Positions 49,843 through 61,626 of a stretch of DNA of 64,000 nucleotides are shown here, piece after piece. Every line of letters starts with the position of its first letter. Within the stretch, counting starts at the first letter, position 1. A program made the position numbers and the translations under genes. Source of the DNA: Heliocidaris tuberculata (taxonomy: Eukaryota > Echinodermata > Echinoidea > Camarodonta > Echinometridae); NCBI GenBank assembly GCA_025618425.1, contig CM046838.1:16951129-17015128 (forward strand), read 5' to 3'. The notes beneath the pieces are model-generated. The model had not been told where the DNA came from. It searched no databases and saw only the letters and a program-made list of their open reading frames with translations.

Positions 49843-50235
49843 CTTAAGGGCTAAATTGATCACATTTTGTTCTTCAAATTGGCAACAATAATAATTTTCT
49901 TTTAATGCTACATGGTTCTGATAAAATGTAAAGTTTTTGAAAACAACATACAAAGTAAGGAATTTTGTCGAAAAATTAAAAAATTGCCAATTTGTGTTTT
50001 AAAAAATGATGATTTTGAACCTTTCGATGTGTCCCCAATTTCAAGGATTTTAAAGCTTATTTTCCTTTTCAAAATTTCTGGCATAAAACACAATATGGCC
50101 ATGCAACAAAAATGGACACAGTTTGTGCAGAAATTATTACTGTTTCTACTCATGCATCTGGTATATTTTTAGGGCTGTGAATAAAAAGTTATTGAGCCAA
50201 ATCACAAAATGTGGTCAGTTGTCTCAAAAGGGTTA
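49843..50235. mobile_element. Dispersed ~400-bp inverted-end repeat, copy 2
   Basis: Homologous over nearly its whole length to 13932-14346. Its right end reads CAAAAGGGTTAA. Short open frames on both strands do not match those of copy 1. Confidence 0.65.
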
Positions 50236-51582
50236 ATTCAACCCTCTAGACACATCTACAGTATGTATTCTGTTTCTTTTCAAATTTAATTGTATGGAAT
50301 ATGGTTTGCCAGAAATGCACAGTCTGCATCCATCACAAGTTGCAAAAGATTTAGATCACAGAACATATCAAGGTTTTTTGATGTGCATTCGATCTCCTAG
50401 AATGTGCTGCCCTTATCTCTGCTAGATTTCTCATTACTATTTCATTCAAGAAGAAGAGGCATTGAAATTCTGAAATTTCATTATTGATACGGGAATACTT
50501 CTCAATTTTTTATAATTTATTTTTTTTTACAGTTTTTTTTTTCTCTGTCTGTTCTGTGCTAGTTCTAGAATGCTACGATATAGAAAAGAATATTTTTCTA
50601 GAATGTAGCTGCAAAGTGGCTGATCGATTTTTGTATATATATGCAGGTTATTGAACAGCTTTCAAATTGCCACCTACACATGTTGCTCATCTAGAGATCA
50701 GAATCTAGGTCACACAGCATCTTTCACCATCAGGAAACGTGTTGAAATGATCTCAGCATCTCCACTTCCCAGACAGCCGGATGCTGGCCTGCTGGAAAAA
50801 TATATTTTTTTCTCCTGGACCAATGATCATAAAATTCTTTGATCAAAATAAAGCAGTCAACACTATTTCAGGAAACTGAGAATTTTGCTAAATAAATGCT
50901 TTGAAATTGTATGCATTTCTTCATAATTATTTTAATGGGATAAGTCAGTATCATGCAAATATTCCACAAAATTCATTGTTGTGAACCCAGGTACCTCCTC
51001 TTCTTTGCCATATGTTGATGTTAATTTAAAACTAAGATAACAATATCTTTTTTCTTGTCACTGTCAATAATACATTGTCTTTCATGATCTTGAGGCACCA
51101 ATCATTTTTTTTTTAGTTTATTGTACAAAGTTCCCCAAACTTGGCAAACAGTGCTTTTTTGTGCATAGCAGTTTCTCATGTTTCCAAAAATAGTTCATCC
51201 ATTGTCTTATTCATGATCAGCTGCAATCCGTTTTTTGTGAAATATATTTTTTGTATCATTTGATTCTTGAATACTTTGTCCATCTTTATGTGAAATGAAC
51301 AAAAGTGGGGGTTTGTAATAGACCGGTTCTGTAATATATACATATTTATGCACATTTCTTCTCTGAGCACCTAGTGACGAGCTATTCCATTAACCTGCAT
51401 TTTATAAATGAGCCTCAGTGCTTAGAATCCACTTTGCATAATTACTTGTTGCTATGTCTGGCAAGCCTCGGGCAAGCTTTCAGGTTGTCAAGAACAACCT
51501 ATGTTTGAAAGGTATGTATAAAATTTGAATGCATTACTGAACCAGTCTATTGATCAAAGAAGAATGTGTTTCAACTTTTATG
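50236..51582. other. Intronic DNA without recognised features
   Basis: AT-rich and non-coding. Confidence 0.6.
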
Positions 51583-52044
51583 AGACCCCTTTCACACTCA
51601 CTTCGTTAGAGCGGTCTAACTAAGACCCGTTCCTCAGGAGCAGTTCTGAGGTGAGTGTGAATGCTAAAGTGGTCCAGGAAGCGTTCTTCTGGAGCGCCCC
51701 AGAAGACCACCTCGGGAGGTGGTCTTGAGGAACGGTTCTTAGTTAGACCGCTCTAACGTGCAGTGTGAAACTGAAAGCGATCCGAAAGCGTACTTCAACC
51801 GGAAGTTAGTGTGTGTGTGTTGCGCGAGAAATGCATCAGGCAGGCAGTATACGGTTTGAATTCCGCGCAAAAAAATTGACCCACTGACCTGAGCTGCCAT
51901 AGCAACAAGATCACTTTGACTCGTTGAGCGATTTGAGACATAAAAAATGCGCGGAGTGTGAAAGCAATCAAACCGTTCTTCAAGAACCGTTCCTCTAGAG
52001 CTGTCTAACTTGGAGCGGTCTAACAGGGAGGGTGAAAGGGGTCT
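51583..52044. mobile_element. MITE with AGACCCCTTTCACAC ends
   Basis: Left AGACCCCTTTCACACTCAC and right GGGTGAAAGGGGTCT are inverted. Internal blocks also mirror: GTTAGAGCGGTCTAACTAAG against CTTAGTTAGACCGCTCTAAC, and CCAGAAGACCACC near the centre. GC-richer than its surroundings. TTA on each side near the ends would fit a PIF/Harbinger target, but the register is unsure. Confidence 0.65.
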
Positions 52045-52885
52045 TAGATATTGTTTGTTAGGTAAAGAAACGGAACAAATATAAATGAAAGAATGAAATG
52101 ACTGAAAGCTAAAGAAGAAATAAGCTTCTAGAGAAAGTAGAGTGTGAATAGAGAGGAAGAGAGAGTGAATGAAAATAGAGAAAGAGAAAGAGAAAGGAGG
52201 GAAATACAGTTAAAAAGAAGGGTGTGGAAAAGGAGAGAGAGAAAATTGAATTAAATCCATCAGTAAACTACTGTAGTAGTATGTAGGGATGAGTTATGAC
52301 TTCCTTCTAGATCATATTGTTTATAGGCAATAGAACTTTTCAGAATCTGCATTTTTTGCAAGATCTCCACACTTTGTATGTGAGGCTTGAACAGAGGGAA
52401 AGGGTTCCTTTAACACGTGCTTTTAATTTGGCTGTCTGAAAGAACTGACAATTTCTGATTTCCCCTTTGTCCGGCCGACATGTTGAGGTCTGAGGCTGTA
52501 TGCTGGGTCTGTTACCACAACAATCTGACACTGTGGTGTGTTGTTAGCTTTGTCACCAAACCACAGTTAAATTCTTGATATGTTTTCTGGAATATCGTCT
52601 ATGATGCTGAGCAAATGGTCATTTGAAACAAGCTTGTCCATGCTCCCCATCCCCTAGTAAACATTACATCCACCATTCTTGTTATATGATGTGATTTTTT
52701 TCATATTTTTTTTTGTTTGAAGAAGATCAATTCTTTTTATTTGTCACTCAATTTTAATCTTTAATTTAAGTTGTATACCCATTCACTTTATGTGTGCAAT
52801 AATAATTGGTGTTCACCTTTTTCACATGTATTTGTCTCTTTCCCTCATTTTTCAAGTTACATAATCTTTTGGTCACTCATGCGCC
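52045..52885. other. Intronic DNA, GA-rich stretch then unremarkable
   Basis: A purine-rich GAGA/GAAA stretch lies at about 52130-52245. Otherwise non-coding. Confidence 0.6.
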
Positions 52886-53262
52886 CATTCCTTCATTATT
52901 CATTCATTCACTTATACATGTATATTCATTCATTCATCCACTCATACATTCATTTACTTACATGTACATATTCATTCGTTCATCCACTCATTCGTTCACT
53001 CACTTATGTTATATATTCATTCATTCATCCACTCATTCATTCATTCGCTTACTTACTTGATTGTATATATTCATTCATTTATTCATCCACTAATTCATTC
53101 ACTCTCTCATATTATTTATTCATTCATCCACTCATTCTTTTAAGAATATGTCGATTCATTCATGTCTTCATTCCTGCATTCATCTACACGTGTGTTCAAA
53201 TATATATTCATTCATTCACTCACTTATTTTATATATTCATTCATTCACTCACTCATTCATTC
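52886..53262. repeat. (ATTC)n tetranucleotide array, degenerate
   Basis: Repeated CATTCATTCATCCACTCATT with interruptions by TTACTTACATG and TATATATTC. The long Tyr/Ser/His/Ile frame over it is an artefact of the repeat. Confidence 0.85.
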
Positions 53263-56200
53263 ATGAATTTATTATCTAAAAAACATTGCTTGTACTTGGC
53301 ATCTTCAAATCACACTCTTCATTCAGAGAACAGAATGTATAAAAGAATGCTAACCATAAATAATAACAGATAATTATACATTACATTTCAATTTTCATAA
53401 ATTTATTCAAGTTCATTCTTGCCTATAAATTTACCTTTTATCAAAACTGCAGTTTCATCAAAAACATGCATATAGTACTGATTGGTGGAAAAGCAAATTA
53501 CTTCAACAACATATGGAATATTTTTAAACACACTCTACCTTACGGTGTTCATTATATACATAACCAACAAATTGATAACATATGATTAAGAGTAATTTTC
53601 TTCACAAATAAATTCTGTGTTTTCTTCTACTGCATTGGTCATATTGCTGACCAAAACAATTGCATAAGGTTATGTAACAAAGCAACAACTCGCAGGAAAA
53701 TGAATTTAAACTTAATAAATTACAAATTAAAATACCTTTAAGATTGAAATATCTTGGATAACATGCAGGTTCAGGGTCAAATATACAAGGAATGCAGTGA
53801 ATAATAGTAATTCAACAAAATTTGCTATTATTACGAAAAAATATATTGCTTCCTTTTGTTATAAATTTCATATATCATCAACTTTCCTTACAATTTGACT
53901 TGCAAAGAAATCTATAGCTTTCAGATTTCCTTCATCATACCTTAGACAGTAAACATGCATTAACAAAATATTTTGACTGATGATGATGCAAACATTATAA
54001 CAACAACAACCACAACAATTTTTTTGAGGTTAATGGTTGTGGCATATTATTATTTTTTACCCCCCCCCCCAAAAAAAAAAAAAAAGATAGCACTTTAGTA
54101 TTAATTAGATTTCTTCACAAAGATAAAATGAATTTCATGTAAATGATAGATAGATACAATGAAAACTAAGATTTCATTTTTAAAAGAGTTCAATTAGCTT
54201 GAGAATTAATGAAAACATGATTTATTAGAACGTATGAAATTCATACTAAATATTGAAATGTTACTTGGTATCTCCTGATTGTAATCATGAAACTCCTTCT
54301 TTTTTGAGAAAGTGTTGGATGAAATTCCAAGATTTGTTAGCAAACTTGTTTTCAAACTCTCTGTGAAAGATGACACATCTAATTTTCAGTTTCCCTCTGT
54401 GGTTTCTTCAAGAAGAAAATCAAAGTGAAATTGAAGATGTCGTTGAGTCATAATCGTGATCTAAGTCACCAATGCCATACTGATTCTTGCCAAGACGAAT
54501 TCCAGGTGAAAAAACCACTAAACCTGATGAAAGTACAGTGTCCAAGAGTAACATATGTATGATAATGAATAAAGATAGGTCAACGTTTTTTAGTTTGATA
54601 TCTACCCCATCAAATCCATTTGGTCGTAACAGTGCTTGCTAGAAGTAACGTTACAGTAGTAGTTGTAAAATCCCAATTTCGAACATATCTCTACTTACTT
54701 AATCTATACTGGATCAAAATAATTCAGTTATTGGTTTAATGTTTCTATAACAAAATAATGACACCCTCTGCTCAAATTTCTGTACTTCCAACTGCTTCGA
54801 AATGCCTGAAACTGCATCAATTTATCAATCATGATTATATTACCATTTTTAGTCCAACGATGTTCAGTCATTTACTACATGTATATTACCTTTAAATATA
54901 AAGTTTGTCTCCTGTGATTCATAGGATATTGAACATGTACAGTTGTAGTTCCTAAAAACAGTAACCAGCTGTCATTACATCATCTAATAAAAAAAGGAGC
55001 AATGTGAAAATAGTACACATACTCTCAAGGAAGTCGCTAGATAAGTTTGATATTAGGGGAGGAGAATCCCATTTTCAGACAAATAAATTTTCCAAAATTC
55101 AATTCCCTCCCCCCCCCCCCCCCCAACCCTTGAAAAAAAAAATATGTTGGTCAGATTTTGAATTTGCAGAAATCGTTTTTCAAATTAACAAAAACAGGGT
55201 GTGGAGAAGAAAAAAAATCACCACCCCCATCTAAGAATTCCTGCAAAAAAGATATTTCTAACCAAATTCATGATCTATCATTTTGTGGAGAGGACATATC
55301 ACCCCCCCCCCCCCCAGCAATGCCCATAAATGACCCTTATTTTGATACTGGGTAATAAACAGAGAATCATGGATTAGGATTTCTTAAAAATGTTTGTTGC
55401 CTGTGTCAAAACATTGCTTCAGAAGTAGCAAAACTGACAAAAATCTTGCAACTTCTTTCAACAATTATCAGACCATGATACAAAAATGAACATACATGTG
55501 TTAAAAATGGAGAGAAAAAAAAAGAATAATTGCATCAATTTATGTGAAAATATGTTCGTAATTACCCTTGGCAGTACTTTTAAGAGAAAAGATAATATAA
55601 AACCAGATTTAGTCAATTTGCTCTGATTTTTCGCTGATTTGGATCTTTCAACAATCACCAATTTCCTGTTTGTACGATCCATGCTCTCTTGATAGGCGCA
55701 GAGCTAGGTCCCTTAAGCACATGTATGAACTTGTACGTGTTTGTGATCACTTGCTTGTAGGTACTGACTTCATCTTAATATAGGGTCTGAAAGATCTGTG
55801 CTGTAGACTACATTTGCAGTATATCCTGTAATGTGTGACCATTGTGAATCTGAGTTTGGACTTGGCACAAGTTATATTCAATTGTTAGAAAATGTCAAAC
55901 TTGCAACCTTGCTTGCAAACTTTCGAAGATATTTTTTTTTTCTTCGCTGTAACCCAATTTCATACACTGTTTCACAGTAGTAATCAAATAGATTGATAAA
56001 ACTAACTTTATTTGAGCCTTAAAATTTCATTTCCTAACTATGCAAATTTGTTTTTATTTACAGAGTAAATTGTTCAAATGTAAAACCTGGAAAAATGTTA
56101 AATTCACATTGTTCCAATTTTCTGTCAATTTTTTACTGCTTTTACAATATAAACAAATTATATATACATGTATATGGAAGCAAGAATTTTGTATTTCACA

Positions 56201-56674
56201 TTCCGTGCTGCATATTTACAACAAAAATGTTTAGAAATTTAGAGCAGGATGACATTTGAATTTCCTTTGGTGGACAAAGTCTGGTCCCTTTACTCTAAGA
56301 ATACATTGGTTGTTCTTGTGAAATTCACAATGATAAGTTACAATTATTATCATATCATGTTGTTTTTTCCTTCTTCTTTTATCACATAATCATAATGACA
56401 AAGACAGTGACATAACAGACATCTTTTTTTTTTCCTTGTATCATAATTTCCTTTACAATAATGTACTTATATTAGAAATAAACCTGACAAGCAAATCATA
56501 TTTAAAGTATTTTGTAATTGAAATAGTGAATAAATCTTATATTACATTAATAAATATGAATCCAACAATAGCAATACAAAATGAGTGGAAACATGCAATG
56601 TGTTTTTAAATTTGTCTTTTTACATGTAGTCCCTCATGTCCAGTCTTACTAGCTACTCACAGGCTATCCTTCCA
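53263..56674. other. Intronic DNA including the presumed 3' UTR of the Ig gene
   Basis: On the minus strand downstream of the Ig receptor stop, AATAAA words occur at about 56053-56058 and 56007-56013 and are candidate poly-A signals, giving a 3' UTR of about 0.6 kb. C and A runs near 54061-54084, 55108-55123 and 55303-55316. No coding features. Confidence 0.45.
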
Positions 56675-58495
56675 TTATGCTATATTTTCATAAATATGGG
56701 AATCATCCTGCTTCTGCTTTTGCTTTAACTTAGTATAGACAGAGTCTTTGCTCTGTATTTCACTCTTATCCAACCCCTGATAGTCATGACTTGTCAATGC
56801 TTTCTTGCCTTCCTTTCGTGGCAGAGTTGGAGCGCGATCTTCAAGCGGTTCAATGATCGGCATCTCATCGTCAAGGAGCGGGGCACTCGTTCTGATCGCT
56901 TGGTAGTATTGATGGTTACTAGGTTCCACGCTCTTTAGGAGGGTGCTTTCGGTGGTGCAAGTGCTGTAAGCGCTTCCCCTGCCACTGTCAGCGCAAGTTT
57001 CCGTGTCCTGGTACATGCACTCGTACTCATCTGTATCCTCACTTGGAAGTTTATGTAGCGCAGGTTTGTTCATGTTTATGTAATCGTTCTTGATACCAGT
57101 GGAGACGGTGTAGGGGGATATGTCTTCAGTACTACACAGTTTCTGACTGTCACCAAGTTTTGCGACGCCTGTATTCAGGTAAGGGAAATCGTCACTCAAA
57201 CTACACTGTTTTGATTTCATGTAGGGTGTTTCGGCATACTGGTAGATATTACCAGCATCATCGTCTGTATCGTATGGGATGAGCTCTGGGTGTACAGGTG
57301 GTCTGTTGTCAATGTTTGGAGGAGGAGGATGTCTTTGGAATCCCCGGTTGGCCTTCTTGGTTTTTCCCTTCATGAACCAGAGGAGGACATTGACAAGAAT
57401 CACCAGTGAGAAAGCACCAGCAACAAGAGCTGTGATGAGTGTGGTATTGTAGTGGTTTCCTGATTTATTCTTGAACATGGTGTCTGTGTGGTCATTCTGG
57501 ATGATCATCATTGCATCGGCTGTCCCATTGCCCAGGATGGATGTCACAAGGCATTGAATGTGTTCGCTACCATCCATCTGTGTCACGTTTCTTACGTGCA
57601 GCTCCCCTGCATGACTGTCTACAAGGAACCGATCGTTAACATCACGGGGGTCGATCTTTTTACCATGGTAATACCATGTGCGTTTGAAACCAATGCCTGG
57701 TATGCTCATGTTAACAGAACAGGTGAATGTCGCGTAGCTGTCTTCAGGTATATCCTTGATGTGATAGAGAGAATTGATCACCACTCCCATCGTTGCTTGG
57801 ATGGTGCAAGATTGATCCAAGCTCACTTCATTGTACATAACCTCACAGACGTATTCATGGGTGTCATTCGGTATGACCTTACTACCATTCATCATGTATT
57901 TAGCAATCATCATCCCGTTACTCACATTGGTCCTTGTCTCCAAAGTTTGGTAGCCATTCCTCCATCTCAAAGACATACCTTCCTTCATCGTCTTCTCAGA
58001 CCGACAGACAAAGGCGAGTGACTTGTCTCCAGCCTCGGTGGTCGTTATCTTCTTGCTGCAAATTGGATACTCTGGCTTTGGGCGTTTCACCACGAGCACT
58101 TCGGACATCACTTGTTCATAGTGGTAGTACCCCTCATACCAAATAAAAATACAGGCATAGTTCCCAGCTTCTTTGACACTGACATCATTGATGTTCAGCG
58201 TGTATGTACACTGAATAGAGTCATTGAGGTACTGCTGCTCAAGGGAAGCAGTGTATTGAGGCTTTCTTGGAGCGGTGTTGTTCATCACCATCACATTGTT
58301 ACCATGGTACCAGAAGAGATAGCTCCCATCACAGGTTAGTCGATGATTGATGTTGTAATGACACTGGAGCTGGACAGTCTCTGAAGGTTGGGCTAGTACC
58401 TGAGCTGGAGAAGTACTCAAGATTCCAGCCTGAGTGACTGTGATCAGCACACAGGAGACAAGAAAGATGGTAACAAAAGATTCCTTGCTAATCAT
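56675..58495 (-). CDS. Ig-superfamily transmembrane receptor with tyrosine-motif tail, intronless
   Basis: 606 residues, complete, ATG in good context (ATCAAAATGA). Residues 1-23 are a signal peptide. Ig1 (about 27-136, V-like) has C45, W62 and C115. Ig2 (about 140-234) has C164, W178 and C217 plus an extra pair C146/C230. Ig3 (about 238-333) has C259, W274 and C315. About ten N-glycosylation sequons. One membrane span lies at about 352-375, then WFMKGKTKK. The 230-residue tail has a proline run (389-393), YLN (Y439), YINM (Y472), YECM (Y491), a DSGRGS degron-like word (503-508), a PTLPRK SH3-type motif (556-561), and YQGL, YTKL and YENI at Y572, Y587 and Y602. The architecture is that of a cell-surface signalling receptor using SH2 proteins (PI3K, Grb2, Syk- or SHP-type). 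Ligand unknown. Coding in one exon inside another gene's intron suggests retroposition or an old compact gene. No named orthologue recognised. Confidence 0.9.
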   Translation of the reverse strand: MISKESFVTIFLVSCVLITVTQAGILSTSPAQVLAQPSETVQLQCHYNINHRLTCDGSYLFWYHGNNVMVMNNTAPRKPQYTASLEQQYLNDSIQCTYTLNINDVSVKEAGNYACIFIWYEGYYHYEQVMSEVLVVKRPKPEYPICSKKITTTEAGDKSLAFVCRSEKTMKEGMSLRWRNGYQTLETRTNVSNGMMIAKYMMNGSKVIPNDTHEYVCEVMYNEVSLDQSCTIQATMGVVINSLYHIKDIPEDSYATFTCSVNMSIPGIGFKRTWYYHGKKIDPRDVNDRFLVDSHAGELHVRNVTQMDGSEHIQCLVTSILGNGTADAMMIIQNDHTDTMFKNKSGNHYNTTLITALVAGAFSLVILVNVLLWFMKGKTKKANRGFQRHPPPPNIDNRPPVHPELIPYDTDDDAGNIYQYAETPYMKSKQCSLSDDFPYLNTGVAKLGDSQKLCSTEDISPYTVSTGIKNDYINMNKPALHKLPSEDTDEYECMYQDTETCADSGRGSAYSTCTTESTLLKSVEPSNHQYYQAIRTSAPLLDDEMPIIEPLEDRAPTLPRKEGKKALTSHDYQGLDKSEIQSKDSVYTKLKQKQKQDDSHIYENIA

Positions 58496-59003
58496 TTTGA
58501 TGAGCTTTGTGATTCACGGACAGAAAGTTAGAGAAATGTCACTATAAAGATGTGTACTTCGATCTGTTGAAACTTAATGCTTTTCTCATTATCTGAGCTA
58601 GTTCATCAAATCAGCAATCTTCTCTTGCACTCTGTTTGCAATCCTTTCACACAGGGCACAGTTGAATGTTCGAAAGATTAGGTAGTATCCAAAATGTTGA
58701 AGTTTACTTGTCTGCCAAATGGTAACTGTGAAACATTGCAGTTCTGGATTCACTTTATATCACATAACATGCCATCAGCATGACATGTTATCAAACAGTA
58801 TGTGAATTAGATGTGTCCAGATCAAACGCGAGCAATACATCTGCAGGCATTGATAATTGCCCTTCCTTTCGCAAGACTGATTCCCAAGTTCCTTATCTGG
58901 AGTGATATCGACGAACAGGCAGTGTGTTTAAGTCATCGACCTCCCACAAATGGAAATGAGCGCACTGATAAAGAGGAATCGTGTGTGGTGGAAGATAGAT
59001 ACA
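58496..59003 (-). other. Probable 5' UTR or proximal upstream region of the Ig receptor
   Basis: About 0.5 kb between the start codon and the candidate promoter. On the minus strand a branch-like CTAAC followed by a pyrimidine stretch and CACAAAG lies just before the ATG, so a 5' UTR intron is possible. A second TATAAA word (about 58755-58760) is an alternative promoter nearer the ATG. Confidence 0.4.
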
Positions 59004-59044
59004 GACTGAAGCAAGGGGGTCTTTCTGCCTTGCTTTTATACCCC
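59004..59044 (-). promoter_or_regulatory. Candidate core promoter of the Ig receptor (TATA + initiator)
   Basis: On the minus strand GGGGTATAAAAGC (59044-59032) is followed 33 bases downstream by TTCAGTCT, a good initiator (TCAGTY) with its A at 59007. The spacing is right for TFIID/TBP positioning. It faces the Ig gene, about 510 bases upstream of its ATG. Confidence 0.5.
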
Positions 59045-60302
59045 TAATCACCTGTTGACTATGGCCTTCCTGTACGTAGCGAGACAATGACAACGCAACT
59101 GAGAATTCTGGCCAGCGACTGGACTGAGTCAGGAAATTTGAGTGTGTTGCTGTTTCTCTCGGTCTCACTCTTGTTACTGTAGCGTGGGGAATGGGCAGGA
59201 AGTTTGATTCGGCAAATGTGAACCCACACTCGATCTAGTAGACAGTGATGCTACAACTCTTAGTGAATGTCGAAGCAGTTGCGAGTGACACACTTGTTTG
59301 TAAAACTCTGATGCACTCCCCCTCATGTTATATTTGCTTTGTAGCGCCCTCTCTGTCTAATGTGGACAAGCTCTGCACGTGTACCAAATTTTGTGGAAAG
59401 AAGCGGCGATGGGTTTTGCAAGCTGCTTTTAATAGTGTACATGGGATGAACCTTCTCAAGTTGATAATGGTAGAGAATGACTATTTTATGGTGTGATTTG
59501 TACATTAAAAAAAAAATCTCAGTTTTCTCATAGTCATAAGAGTAAATTACAATTATGATGTTTTAACGTAAATAATATGTAATTTGGTATATCACATAGA
59601 CTACAGGATATCCGTATATATCATAATTCAAAATTTCCTAAAACAAAACAAAAACTGATATGTCCACTGATCAAAAATGTAGGATTGTGTTAAGGAGAGT
59701 GGCAAAAGAAATGGAGAAAGAAAGAGAGAATGAGAGATGGAGAAGGGGGAAGAAAGAGAGATGAAGTTTATACTGCAGAGAGAAAGTAAAAGGAAAGAGA
59801 TGTACAATGCATGCAGGAAATCTGAAAATATACATTACCTTCTGGGGGAAATGGGGAAAAGTTCAGAACCACTTACAAGAAAATGCTAGTACAGGAATAA
59901 AGGAAAAATAAAGAAAATTGAGAGACAAAATTGATCATGGATAAAATCAGGAAACAAGAGAAGGACATGATAGTTTTTGTTTTTTCTACACCCAGATTGG
60001 ATTAATCATCAGCTGTAATGACTGCATCATGGTCTTTTGAATGATGTATGTTGTGTTTTTGAAGGAGAAGGTGCATATGTAATTAAGCTCACTATGACTT
60101 AGGTGTATAAATGACCACAATGCTGGAAAAAATTGACAAGCTTTAGGTCTAATAGGCCAGTTTCAATTCCCAGATTAAGTGTAAAAATTACTCTAACAAA
60201 ATGAATATCAAAAGTTTTATCTTGTTTTTGCATTATGTGACTAAATGAATCGTGTAGTTTGTATTTAGGGAAGGGATTGACATTTTGGTGTTCTGTAAGT
60301 GA
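59045..60302. other. Upstream of the Ig gene; GA-rich stretch
   Basis: A purine-rich (GAGA/GAAA) stretch lies at about 59697-59805. No coding exon recognised. Confidence 0.55.
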
Positions 60303-60337
60303 GTGGACTAAGTTAAACCATGTTTAACTCAGTCCAC
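60303..60337. repeat. Near-perfect hairpin
   Basis: GTGGACTAAGTTAAAC and its near complement GTTTAACTCAGTCCAC flank a CATG-type centre; one mismatch in 16 pairs. Confidence 0.75.
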
Positions 60338-60654
60338 CTTTTTTTCATCTTTGCCATTAACCACATGACCATGACCAAAATAGAGAGTTGCCTATAAATA
60401 TATTTCCTGAACTTTAATAGTGGAGTTATTTACTTATTGATCTTTTAGGATATATCCCAGTAACCTGTTATGTCGATATTGGTGTAAACCTTAACTTCTT
60501 CCGGTTTCAGACGTCATATTATGGGAAATGACGTCTCTATCATCTTCTTTATCTGTATCATATTTCAACCACTCATTAGAAAACAAGTAATAATTCCCTT
60601 GATGACTTTGCATATTTGAAGGTATGCTGAGCTGTTTGTTGTGTTTGTCGGAAT

Positions 60655-60890
60655 CATTGAATCCTTGTCTTGGTCGTTTGGTTGTCACAGATGCAGACCA
60701 TTTGGCACCTGATGGCGTTACCCCATTCACATTGAAAATTTAAGGTGTGCTGCTATTTATTGTTGCCCTATATGAAGCATTGAATCTGTGGCTTGGTTAG
60801 TGCAGACACAGGCCATTTAACACCTGATGGAATCACACCATTCACATTAGAAAATGTGGTGCTGTTTATTGTGGTCATAAGAATAACTGA
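60655..60890. repeat. Two diverged ~120-bp tandem units
   Basis: CATTGAATC, TTGGT, GCAGACC/GCAGACACAGGCCATTT, CACCTGATGG and CCATTCACATT recur in order at about 60655 and 60778. A further trace, GATGCAACCTCATACAGGCC, lies beyond the inserted element at about 61642. Confidence 0.7.
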
Positions 60891-60891
60891 G

Positions 60892-61626
60892 TAGGTGCGT
60901 CTTCATCAGAACGAAGTTGCTGCTCTAGCCCGCTATTGCTGATCCGGTAAATTAGCCCGATCAGAGAATAGCCAGCTAATTCTCTGCTCTAGCCCGCTAT
61001 TTCGCTCGAAAAGTCAACCCACATCATCTTGGACTTATCTTCAGAATATCCCGCTTAACCGAAAATCAGCCTGCTCTAGCCCGCTATTCCTCGAGCGTCT
61101 TCATCAGCCCGAAGTTAAGCCCGATCCCATCATGCACCTGTGCTCCAACTATCGAAGCACGATTTCCGGTTTCATGGTGTTGTTTGTAAACATCAGCTGT
61201 GCGCTAGCGCTAGCGCTGTGTGCATGAGCTGTACACAGTGCACGTACGCCTCTCGACGTCTCCTTCTCCTTATTATGCTGAGGACCACTGTAGTTTCCGG
61301 AAGAATCATACTGCAAAATGAAATTACACCTATTTTTGTTCAACATACACTTCCGTAAGTACATTAATGATTAAGGCAGCGTAGTCGAGAGATACCGTAT
61401 ATATTTTGGGTTTGTATAGCTGGTCGGGCGAGCGCGGGTAAGATTTTAAAACCGCGCTTGTTCACTTAAAGTGCGCATGCGCACCAACTTCGGGCTTAAG
61501 CTCGAAGTGGGGGTACTTCGGTCTGATGAAGACGCGATTGCAAACTGAAGCTAGCTTCAAGAAAATATCCCTGATCCACCTTGAAGCGGGCTAGAGCAGA
61601 ACTTCGTTCTGATGAAGACACACCTA
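60892..61626. mobile_element. 735-bp element with ~40-bp inverted ends
   Basis: Left TAGGTGCGTCTTCATCAGAA, then CGAAGTT and CTGCTCTAGCCCGC; right GCGGGCTAGAGCAG, AACTTCG, then TTCTGATGAAGACACACCTA. Internal copies of GCTCTAGCCCGCTATT occur at about 60922, 60984 and 61074, and inner inverted parts (CGTCTTCATC..CCCGAAGTTAAGCCCG against CGGGCTTAAGCTCGAAG). GC-richer than the intron. A 72-codon frame inside shows no domain. TGAG occurs at or one base from each edge, so the target duplication is uncertain. Confidence 0.7.

Noticed and set aside
52771..53373. 200-codon plus-strand frame rich in Ser, His, Tyr, Ile
   Set aside because: Arises from the degenerate (ATTC)n array, whose 4-base unit keeps a periodic frame open.
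57488..58339. Plus-strand open frames of 177, 70 and 75 codons
   Set aside because: They are antisense shadows of the Ig receptor, which has clear domain structure on the minus strand.
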